DNA from: Gordonia sp. (in: high G+C Gram-positive bacteria)
GTDB lineage: Bacteria; Actinomycetota; Actinomycetes; Mycobacteriales; Mycobacteriaceae
NCBI GenBank assembly: GCA_030152405.1
Contig: JASLJL010000075.1
Location: forward strand, 1-7,695
Length of the DNA stretch: 7,695 bases
Direction: 5' to 3'
Part shown: in pieces, positions 1 to 5,718 of the stretch
Position numbering within the stretch: the first letter of the stretch is position 1
Layout of the letters: every line of letters begins with the position of its first letter
Position numbers and translations under genes: made by a program
The notes under the pieces: model-generated
Database searches by the model: none
What the model was told of the DNA's origin: nothing
What the model saw: only the letters and a program-made list of their open reading frames with translations

Positions 1-1
1 G

Positions 2-146
2 GTCGAGCGTCGCCTGCGCGAGACGGTAGGCGCTCGGCCTCGCTCGTGGCCTCGGTCTCGCCGACACCCTCACTGACGACTCGAAGCGTCGGGCGCAGGT
101 GGTCGACACCTGGACCGAACAGTTGCGTGTGGCGCTGACAGACTGA
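2..146 (+). CDS. 3' end of an unidentified gene, reading frame interrupted
   Basis: From about base 75 to the TGA at 144-146, the frame reads as a plausible helical, charged protein C-terminus ending in DTWTEQLRVALTD, with mostly G/C third positions. The same frame meets a TAG at 27-29, while the frame beginning at base 2 is open and coding-like (VERRLRETVG) until it ends near 77. The simplest reading is one gene whose frame shifts by one base somewhere between about 27 and 75, either a real lesion or a sequence error. The end resembles C-termini of TetR-type regulators, but this is only an impression and no family can be assigned. The start lies outside the window. Confidence 0.3.
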
Positions 147-286
147 CCGGAGCCACCGCTCTGGAGTTCATCGCCTCGGTCGAATCATGCGGGCCGGCCG
201 GGGTGGCGGGGTCTGAAGTCGGCTGTGCCCCGGCTCGATCCTCGCCACCCGCTCGTCGAGACTTGCGCTGTAGGTTCGGCGGGTTT

Positions 287-319
287 CGACTCGACGCCTC
301 GGCTTGCGCCTCGGAGTCG
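287..319 (-). terminator. possible hairpin downstream of the alcohol dehydrogenase gene
   Basis: CGACTC (287-292) and GAGTCG (314-319) form a perfect 6-base inverted repeat around a 21-base GC-rich loop, which itself can form a short GGC-GCAA-GCC stem. It lies about 25 bases past the stop codon of the alcohol dehydrogenase gene, where a terminator would be expected. There is no T-tract, so an intrinsic terminator is only a weak possibility. The rest of 147-343 shows no convincing gene; a perfect 10-base palindrome (CCACCGGTGG, 326-335) is the only other structure noticed. Confidence 0.22.
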
Positions 320-343
320 GCTCAACCACCGGTGGGGGCGGGA

Positions 344-1456
344 TCAGGCGGAGTGGTCGATCACGCCGCGGACGTTGAGGCCGTTGCGGAGGTCCTCGTA
401 GCCCTGGTTGACGTCCTCCAGCGAGTACCGCTTGGTGACGAGCTCGTCGAGCTTGAGCTCGCCCGCGTCGTACAGGCGCAGGAGTCGGACGATGTCGTAC
501 TGCGGGTTCATCGAACCGAACAGGGATCCCATGATCGTCTTCTGATTCAACGTGAGGTCGGTGCCTGACACCTGGACGGTCAACTTGGTCGGATCGGCGA
601 GACCGGTGATCACCACGCGACCGCCCTTGCCGATAACCGCGGTCGCCGCCTGCACCACGGGCACGTCGACGGTGCCGACGAGGATCAGCGCCGCGTCGGC
701 GCCCTGGCCCCAGGTGAGTTCGGTGACCTTCTCCTGCGCCTCCTCGGCTGTCGCGAACGCGTGCGTCGCCCCGAACTTGACCGCCTGATCGCGCTTCATC
801 TGCACCGGGTCGACGGCGACGACGTATTTGCAGCCCGCGGCCACGGCGCCCTGCACCGCGTTGATGCCGAGGCCTCCGATGCCGTAGATCACCGCGGTGT
901 CACCCGCTCGGAGATTGCCTGCGTTGACGGCGGTTCCCCAGCCGGACGGCACACCGCAGCCGACCAGGACCGCGGTCTCCAGCGGCAGCCAGTCGTCCAC
1001 CTTCACGACCGAATGCTGCGAGATGGTCGAGTACTCGGAGAACGTGCCGAGCATGCACATCGCGCCGAAGTCGAGTCCGTCGCCGTGGAAGCGGAAGGTG
1101 CCGTCGGGCATCGACCCCTCGAGAATGGTGGCACCCATGTCACAGAGGTTCTGCCTGCCGGTGGAACAGTAGCGGCAGGTTCCGCAGTTCGGGATGAAGC
1201 TGCACACCACGTGATCGCCGGGCTTCACCTTGGTGACGCCAGGGCCCACCTCCTGGATGACGCCGGAGCCTTCGTGGCCGCCGACGATCGGATAGCGCGG
1301 CGGCAGGTCGCCGTCGGTGAGGTGCAGGTCGGAGTGGCACAGCCCGGCGGAGGTGTACTTGATCAGGACTTCGCCGGGGCCGGGACCGTCGAGCTCGAGT
1401 TCCATCAGCTCGAACGGCTTGCCTGCTTCGAGGAGTACTGCTGCCTTCGTCTTCAT
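344..1456 (-). CDS. NDMA-dependent zinc alcohol dehydrogenase
   Basis: A 370-residue medium-chain dehydrogenase/reductase that oxidises an alcohol to its aldehyde in the cytoplasm. The catalytic zinc ligands are C40 (GLCHSD), H61-E62 (GGHEG) and C167 (VGCGV). The structural zinc site is C91, C94, C97 and C105. A Rossmann motif GIGGLG lies at 192-197, and D216 at the end of the second strand favours NAD over NADP. Overall it resembles mycobacterial AdhD (Rv3086) and the NDMA-dependent alcohol dehydrogenases. In that family the NAD(H) stays bound and is re-oxidised by an external carrier, thought to be the peptide-derived cofactor mycofactocin (NDMA is the artificial acceptor). The ATG start is preceded by AAGGA (bases 1463-1467) six bases away. 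The gene lies 32 bases after the aldehyde dehydrogenase gene on the same strand, so the two are probably co-transcribed and act in sequence. The substrate (short-chain primary alcohol, diol or other) cannot be read from sequence. Confidence 0.93.
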   Translation of the reverse strand: MKTKAAVLLEAGKPFELMELELDGPGPGEVLIKYTSAGLCHSDLHLTDGDLPPRYPIVGGHEGSGVIQEVGPGVTKVKPGDHVVCSFIPNCGTCRYCSTGRQNLCDMGATILEGSMPDGTFRFHGDGLDFGAMCMLGTFSEYSTISQHSVVKVDDWLPLETAVLVGCGVPSGWGTAVNAGNLRAGDTAVIYGIGGLGINAVQGAVAAGCKYVVAVDPVQMKRDQAVKFGATHAFATAEEAQEKVTELTWGQGADAALILVGTVDVPVVQAATAVIGKGGRVVITGLADPTKLTVQVSGTDLTLNQKTIMGSLFGSMNPQYDIVRLLRLYDAGELKLDELVTKRYSLEDVNQGYEDLRNGLNVRGVIDHSA

Positions 1457-1488
1457 GAGGGGTCCTTCGTGTGTGGGGTGGGGGATTC

Positions 1489-2985
1489 TTAGAGAGCGAT
1501 GTTGACGGACTTGGTCTGGGTGTAGAGGTCGACGGCCGAGTCGCCGAGTTCACGACCCCATCCGGACTGCTTGAACCCACCGAACGGCAGCGCGGTGTCG
1601 AAGCCGTTGTACTGGTTGACCCACACCGATCCGGCCTGGACCGCGGCGGCGGTGCGGTGCGCCTTCGAGATGTCCTTGGTCCAGATGCCTGCGGCGAGCC
1701 CGTAGATCGAGTTGTTCGCGGCGCGAGCGACGTCGTCCTCATCGTCGAACGGCAGTGCGGCGACGACCGGGCCGAAGATCTCCTCTTCGACGATCGAGAA
1801 CTCCGGCTTCACGTCCACGAACACGGTGGGCTCGACGAAGTAGCCCTCGTCGCCCCACCGTCCGCCGCCGGTGAGCGCGCGGGCCCCGTCGGCGAGACCC
1901 TGCTGGATGTAGCCGCTGACCCGATCGAACTGTTCCTGCGAGACGAGCGGTCCGAGTTCGGTCGTCGGATCGAGGCCGGGGCCGATCTTGGCCTTCGACG
2001 CGGCGTCGGCCACGGCCTGGGTGAAGTCGTCGAAGATCTCACGCTGGACGAACATGCGGGTGCCCGCGACGCAGCACTGGCCGTGATTGAACATCCAGGC
2101 GGCGACCGATCCGGCGACCGCCGCGTCCAGGTCGGCGTCGGCGAAGATGATGTTCGGGCTCTTGCCGCCGAGTTCGAGAGACACCTTCTTCAGGTTGCCG
2201 GTGGCGGCGTGCACGATCTTCTTGCCGACTTCGGTGGAGCCGGTGAACGCGACCTTGTCGACGTCCATGTGCGCCGACAGCGCCGCGCCCGCGTCGCCGA
2301 AGCCGGGGACGATGTTGACCACGCCCGGCGGGAAGCCGGCCTCCTCGAACACCTCGCCGAGCATCAGAGCACTGAGCGGCGTCTGCTCCGCGGGCTTGAG
2401 CACCACGGTGTTGCCCGCGGCGAGGGCCGGCGCGAGCTTCCACGTGGCCATGAGGATGGGGAAGTTCCAGGGGACGATCTGACCGCAGACGCCGATCGAC
2501 TCCCGGCGGGTGTAGGCGTGGAACTGCTGGTCCGGCGCGAACGGCATCGACGGGGTGATCGACGACCCCGAGATCTTCGTGGCGAGCCCGGCGTTGTAAC
2601 GCCAGACGTCCGCCGACCAGCCGACGTCGACCGCGGTGGCGATCGCGACGGACTTGCCGTTGTCGAGTGCCTCGAGTTGACCGAACAGCTCGGCGCGCTC
2701 GGACAGGATGTCGCCGACCCGCCAGATGAGCCGCTCGCGTTCGTTCGGCTTCATCCGCGACCAGGGACCCTCGTACGCGGCGCGGGCCGCTGCGACGGCC
2801 CGATCGATGTCGGCCGCCTCGCCCTGCGCCACATTGGTGATGACGCGGCCGGTGGCGGGATCCTCGGTGGTGAACGTCTTCCCGGACAGCGAGTCGACCC
2901 ACTGCCCGCCGATCAGCATCTTCCGGTCGGCGGAGACGAAGTCGGCGACGGCTGGGTGCAGCGCGGGGACTGTGGTCGTGGTCAT
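1489..2985 (-). CDS. NAD-dependent aldehyde dehydrogenase
   Basis: A 498-residue member of the aldehyde dehydrogenase superfamily, full length for the family, which oxidises an aldehyde to a carboxylic acid with NAD(P). Visible landmarks are the oxyanion-hole Asn N174 (PWNFP), cofactor-binding K197 (LKPAEQTP), the nucleotide-fold motif FTGSTEVG (247-254), the general base E271 (ELGGKSP), the catalytic Cys C305 within GQCCVAGTR, and E402 in EEIFGP. The frame stays open to an upstream ATG at 3093, but the start at 2985 is preferred: AGGAGG (2991-2996) lies five bases before it, the family's N-terminal IGGQWV follows at a normal distance, and the upstream extension would run through the palindromic operator. 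It is the first gene of a probable operon with the alcohol dehydrogenase, whose aldehyde product is the likely substrate. The regulator gene lies 147 bases upstream on the same strand. The exact substrate is unknown. Confidence 0.95.
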   Translation of the reverse strand: MTTTTVPALHPAVADFVSADRKMLIGGQWVDSLSGKTFTTEDPATGRVITNVAQGEAADIDRAVAAARAAYEGPWSRMKPNERERLIWRVGDILSERAELFGQLEALDNGKSVAIATAVDVGWSADVWRYNAGLATKISGSSITPSMPFAPDQQFHAYTRRESIGVCGQIVPWNFPILMATWKLAPALAAGNTVVLKPAEQTPLSALMLGEVFEEAGFPPGVVNIVPGFGDAGAALSAHMDVDKVAFTGSTEVGKKIVHAATGNLKKVSLELGGKSPNIIFADADLDAAVAGSVAAWMFNHGQCCVAGTRMFVQREIFDDFTQAVADAASKAKIGPGLDPTTELGPLVSQEQFDRVSGYIQQGLADGARALTGGGRWGDEGYFVEPTVFVDVKPEFSIVEEEIFGPVVAALPFDDEDDVARAANNSIYGLAAGIWTKDISKAHRTAAAVQAGSVWVNQYNGFDTALPFGGFKQSGWGRELGDSAVDLYTQTKSVNIAL

Positions 2986-2990
2986 CAGGA

Positions 2991-2996
2991 CCTCCT
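2991..2996 (-). promoter_or_regulatory. strong ribosome binding site of the aldehyde dehydrogenase gene
   Basis: On the minus strand this reads AGGAGG, five bases before the ATG at 2985. It decides the start in favour of 2985 over the in-frame ATG at 3093. Confidence 0.85.
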
Positions 2997-3007
2997 GCGA
3001 GAGAATG

Positions 3008-3034
3008 TGAAGTGCGCCACTGTGGCGTACGTCA
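3008..3034. promoter_or_regulatory. long imperfect palindrome, probable operator of the alcohol/aldehyde dehydrogenase operon
   Basis: The core CGCCAC-T-GTGGCG (3015-3027) is a perfect inverted repeat around a single central base (3021). Symmetry continues outward with GT/AC (3012-3013 with 3029-3030) and TGA/TCA (3008-3010 with 3032-3034). In total 11 of 13 arm positions match over 27 bases. It lies 12 bases upstream of the ribosome binding site of the aldehyde dehydrogenase gene, in the gap after the regulator gene. The 9-base core CACTGTGGC recurs before the regulator's own start codon (4752-4760). A dimeric regulator with a Fis-type helix-turn-helix, such as the neighbouring gene product, is the natural candidate ligand. 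An mRNA leader hairpin is the alternative. Confidence 0.6.
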
Positions 3035-3050
3035 TTTCTCTCATCGCAGG

Positions 3051-3062
3051 CGCGGCGCCGCG
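3051..3062. repeat. 12-base perfect GC palindrome in the aldehyde dehydrogenase promoter region
   Basis: CGCGGCGCCGCG is self-complementary and lies 17 bases upstream of the larger palindrome. It could be a protein site or a chance product of high GC content. Two direct copies of TGGACA (3074-3079 and 3087-3092) lie just beyond it. No convincing -35/-10 pair could be picked out in this gap. Confidence 0.3.
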
Positions 3063-3132
3063 TGTACGGAAACTGGACAGTGCCGATGGACACCGTTCAG
3101 CGTCTCTACCGACCGTCTCCTCCGACGTCGGG

Positions 3133-4746
3133 TCAGCCGGTGATGCCCAGCGCCCGAATCCGTGCGTACAGCGTGGTGCGGCTGATGCCGAGGGCCTTCG
3201 CCGCGGTGCTCTTGTTGCCGCCCGCGGTGGCGAGCGCGTCGACGATCGCGGTCCGCTCGGCCTGCTCGAGGCCGAGCAGTTTCGACGCGCGGGTGGAGCT
3301 GCGGTAGTCGGCGGGCAGGTCGCCCGCCGACACCGTTCGTGATCCGCGGGCCGCGGCCGACTCCGCCGCACGGCCCAGCACGATGGTCAGCTCGGTGAGG
3401 TTCCCCGGCCACTCCTGGGAGACGAGGGCGTCCGCGGTGTCCGACCCGAGGTGGAGCCGCGCGTCGATCCGGTCGAGCACCTCCTGTCCGAGCGCGGCGA
3501 GTTCGGTGGTCCGCATGCGCAGCGGGGGCAGGACGACCCGTCGGGCGCAACACGCGGTGAGCGCGGCCATCGCCGCCGACAAGCTCTCCGGCGGGCCCGT
3601 CACCAGTACGACCGGAGGGTCGGACGGACCTCGCGCGGCGACCGCCGAATGCACGAGCCGCACCGAACGGTCGTCGAGGAGATCGGCCCCGTCGATGATC
3701 ACGCCGTCGCCGGACAGACGTGCGTGGCGCAGCACCGCCGCGATGTCGGGCGGAGTCCCGTCGAGGATCGACTCCGCGACGTCGACGATGCGCATCCGGT
3801 CGTCGGCGAGACACGCGCGCGCTCGGGTCGTGCGTCCGGTGCCGGGCTCGCCGCAGACGGCGGTGGTCGCGCCGACCGCGGACGGGACGGCCAGCGGCAC
3901 CGCCGACGAACCGAGTCCGTCCAACTGCGGTCGGAGCCGGAACACGGCGGCGTGGCGGACGCCCGGCACGCGGTCCACGACGATCTGTGCGACGACGCCC
4001 GAGACCAGCGTGATCGTCGACGGTGCGTGTGACTCGCCGACCAGCAGCCGCAACGTGCCGAAGTCGCCGGGAGCCAGGAGCTGGGCGGCCAACGTGTTGG
4101 TGAGCTGCAGGTCGTCGCCGACCGCGGCGACGGCGCAGTCCCGTCGAGACGACGCCTGTTCGAACGCGGAGATGACGGCTCGGTGATCGGCGTGCGACCT
4201 GTCGAGGAGACGTTCGGCGATGTCGTCGACGAGCCCCCGGATCAGCGGCACCGACAGCGGGTTGACGCGGTCGGCCACCTCGGTCATACAGATGATGCCC
4301 GCGAGCCTCCGCGTGGCCGGATGGATGATCGGTCGGCCGAAGCAACTGAGCGAACGGAGTTGTTCGAGGTAGTGCTCGCCGCCGTTGATGATGACGTCGC
4401 CGCGCACCTCGGCGGTGGTGCCGAGTGCGGTGGTCCCCATCGCCTGTTCGTCGAAAGAGGCGCCGTCGACGGCCCCAAAGCCTTCGAGGCGTCGTTCCAG
4501 CGTCGCATCCGACGACACTCTCGTCACCATGCGGCTCTGGCTGTCGACGAGCAGCAGCGCGGTCGACGTGCCGCTGAGTGTCTCGACTGCGCGGGCGAGC
4601 ACTGGGCGGGCGGCGTCGAGCAGCGGATCGGCGTCGGCGATGTCCGACAGGGTGGGCGTCGGTCGAGCGTCCGGCAGCAGGCCCGACGACTGGACGCGCC
4701 GCCAGGACGCGGCGATCACGTCGCGATGGGGAAGTGCGGTGGTCAC
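3133..4746 (-). CDS. AcoR-like transcriptional regulator: GAF, degenerate AAA+, Fis-type HTH
   Basis: A 537-residue regulator built like an AcoR-type enhancer-binding protein. The N-terminus carries the family's IAASWRR (11-17), followed by a GAF-like sensor region (about 60-180), an AAA+-like region (about 285-455) and a C-terminal Fis-type helix-turn-helix (about 492-535, with GGNKSTAAKALGISRTTLY). The AAA+ part is degenerate. The Walker A position reads GEPGTGRT (299-306), with Arg in place of Lys. The Walker B position reads GVIIDGADLL (348-357), with Gly where Glu is expected. About 20 residues are missing between the two, including the GAFTGA loop that contacts sigma-54. The sensor II stretch reads WPGNLTEL, lacking the usual Arg. 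It therefore probably does not work as a sigma-54 ATPase; activation or repression with another sigma factor is inferred. The start is GTG. The gene directly precedes the alcohol/aldehyde operon, which it probably controls in response to a small molecule bound by the GAF domain. Confidence 0.9.
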   Translation of the reverse strand: MTTALPHRDVIAASWRRVQSSGLLPDARPTPTLSDIADADPLLDAARPVLARAVETLSGTSTALLLVDSQSRMVTRVSSDATLERRLEGFGAVDGASFDEQAMGTTALGTTAEVRGDVIINGGEHYLEQLRSLSCFGRPIIHPATRRLAGIICMTEVADRVNPLSVPLIRGLVDDIAERLLDRSHADHRAVISAFEQASSRRDCAVAAVGDDLQLTNTLAAQLLAPGDFGTLRLLVGESHAPSTITLVSGVVAQIVVDRVPGVRHAAVFRLRPQLDGLGSSAVPLAVPSAVGATTAVCGEPGTGRTTRARACLADDRMRIVDVAESILDGTPPDIAAVLRHARLSGDGVIIDGADLLDDRSVRLVHSAVAARGPSDPPVVLVTGPPESLSAAMAALTACCARRVVLPPLRMRTTELAALGQEVLDRIDARLHLGSDTADALVSQEWPGNLTELTIVLGRAAESAAARGSRTVSAGDLPADYRSSTRASKLLGLEQAERTAIVDALATAGGNKSTAAKALGISRTTLYARIRALGITG

Positions 4747-4751
4747 GTCTT

Positions 4752-4760
4752 CACTGTGGC
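4752..4760. promoter_or_regulatory. possible autoregulatory operator of the AcoR-like regulator gene
   Basis: CACTGTGGC here is identical to the core of the palindrome in front of the aldehyde dehydrogenase gene (3018-3026). It ends six bases upstream of the regulator's GTG start codon (4746). Only one arm and the centre are conserved, so it would be a weaker site. The position suggests that the regulator binds its own leader or promoter. Confidence 0.4.
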
Positions 4761-4764
4761 ATGG

Positions 4765-4770
4765 ATTACA
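4765..4770 (-). promoter_or_regulatory. possible -10 element for the regulator gene
   Basis: On the minus strand this reads TGTAAT, 18 bases upstream of the GTG start of the regulator. It is the only A/T-rich hexamer in the divergent gap that resembles a housekeeping -10 box. No matching -35 is apparent 17 bases upstream, so the call is tentative. Confidence 0.3.
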
Positions 4771-4788
4771 CCGAGTGTGGAAGGATCC

Positions 4789-4804
4789 GCCGGGCCGGCC
4801 CGGC
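4789..4804. repeat. 16-base perfect palindrome between the regulator and exonuclease III genes
   Basis: GCCGGGCCGGCCCGGC is fully self-complementary and lies 28 bases upstream of the exonuclease III start codon. As RNA it could fold into a six-base-pair stem with a CCGG loop. It may be a protein site in this divergent promoter region, a leader hairpin, or a chance product of GC-rich sequence. Confidence 0.4.
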
Positions 4805-4832
4805 TCGGAGGCGGGCGACTACGGTGGTCGGC

Positions 4833-5717
4833 ATGCGTGTCGCGACCTGGAATGTGAACTCCGTGAAGCAGCGGGTGCCCCGCCTCCTGCCGTGGCTCGA
4901 CGAGCGGGCCCCCGACGTCGTGTGCCTGCAGGAGACGAAGGTGTCCGACGACGCGTTCGCCGCCGAACTCGGCGATGAACTCGCGGCCCGCGGCTACGAA
5001 TTCGCCCACGCGGGTCAAGGGCAGTGGAACGGGGTCGCCCTGCTCAGCCGCGTCGGGCTCACCGACGTCCGCGTCGCGTTCCCGGGAGCGCCCGGATTCC
5101 CCGACCCCGCATCCGATCCCGAGGGCCGCGCGATCTCGGCGGTCTGCGACGGGGTCCGCGTCCACTCGCTGTACGTGCCGAACGGTCGTGAGGTCGACTC
5201 CGACCACTACGACTACAAGCTCGCTTGGCTCGAGGCGCTGCGCGTGAGCATCGCCGACGAGGCCGACACCACGATGATCTGCGGCGATTACAACATCATC
5301 CCGACCGACGCCGACGCCTTCGATCCGGCGGCGTTCGTCGGTCACACGCACGTGACGCCGCGCGAACGGAACGCACTCGCCGCGCTCGAAGACCTCGGTC
5401 TGCACGACGTGATGCGCGAGCGCTGGCCCGACGAGCGGATCTACACCTACTGGGACTACCGCGCGGGAATGTTCCACAAAGACCTCGGCATGCGAATCGA
5501 CCTGATTCTCGCGGGCGGCCCGATCGCCGAGCGCGTGCAGGCCTCGTGGGTGGACCGCAAGGCGCGCAAGGGGACCAAGCCCAGCGACCACGCGCCGGTC
5601 GTCGTCGACCTCGACACCGCGCCCGACGGCGACGTGGGCCCGGTGGTACCGCCGCCGTCCCGCCCCGCGAAGGTCGCCGCCGGATCGGTGAAGCTGCCTC
5701 ACACGGTGGCCGACTGA
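4833..5717 (+). CDS. xth: exodeoxyribonuclease III
   Basis: A 294-residue member of the exonuclease III / AP endonuclease family. It cuts 5' of abasic sites and removes 3'-blocking groups and 3' nucleotides in base-excision repair. Family residues are all visible: N7 (TWNVNS), metal-binding E34 (LQETK), Y114 (LYVPNGR), D152 and N154 (CGDYNI), D223 (RIDLIL) and the catalytic pair D252-H253 (SDHAPV). The ATG at 4833 is chosen because the family's conserved start, MRVATWNVNS, begins there; the frame is open further upstream, but that part is unlike the family. No strong ribosome binding site is seen. Family proteins usually end shortly after the SDHAPV strand. Here about 30 further residues, rich in Pro, Ala and Val, follow from residue 262. 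The gene is divergent from the regulator and convergent with dipZ, so it is probably transcribed alone and is functionally unrelated to either neighbour. Confidence 0.95.
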   Translation: MRVATWNVNSVKQRVPRLLPWLDERAPDVVCLQETKVSDDAFAAELGDELAARGYEFAHAGQGQWNGVALLSRVGLTDVRVAFPGAPGFPDPASDPEGRAISAVCDGVRVHSLYVPNGREVDSDHYDYKLAWLEALRVSIADEADTTMICGDYNIIPTDADAFDPAAFVGHTHVTPRERNALAALEDLGLHDVMRERWPDERIYTYWDYRAGMFHKDLGMRIDLILAGGPIAERVQASWVDRKARKGTKPSDHAPVVVDLDTAPDGDVGPVVPPPSRPAKVAAGSVKLPHTVAD

Positions 5718-5718
5718 G

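Noticed and set aside
203..568. A 121-residue open frame starting in the left intergenic gap
   Set aside because: Most of it is antisense to the alcohol dehydrogenase gene; the unique part is short, low in complexity and has no ribosome binding site.
3074..3092. Direct repeat of TGGACA with a 7-base spacer upstream of the aldehyde dehydrogenase operon
   Set aside because: Two hexamers alone are too weak to call a site, and they are not repeated before the regulator gene.
2986..3093. N-terminal extension of the aldehyde dehydrogenase to the ATG at 3093
   Set aside because: It would run through the operator palindrome and past a strong AGGAGG that serves the ATG at 2985, and the extension does not resemble the family.
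2997..3132. A sigma-54 (-24/-12) promoter before the aldehyde dehydrogenase gene, suggested by the AcoR-like neighbour
   Set aside because: TGGCGC is present on the minus strand, but the TTGC element at the required spacing is absent, and the regulator lacks the GAFTGA loop.
1471..3342. A 623-residue open frame on the plus strand, antisense to the aldehyde dehydrogenase gene
   Set aside because: It is the mirror of a high-GC coding frame. The composition is Arg/Asp/Gly/Val-rich without family motifs, and it runs across the whole aldehyde dehydrogenase gene and into the regulator.
3041..4345. A 434-residue open frame on the minus strand overlapping the regulator
   Set aside because: It is an Arg-rich out-of-frame translation of the regulator gene, whose own frame carries the GAF and Fis-type motifs.
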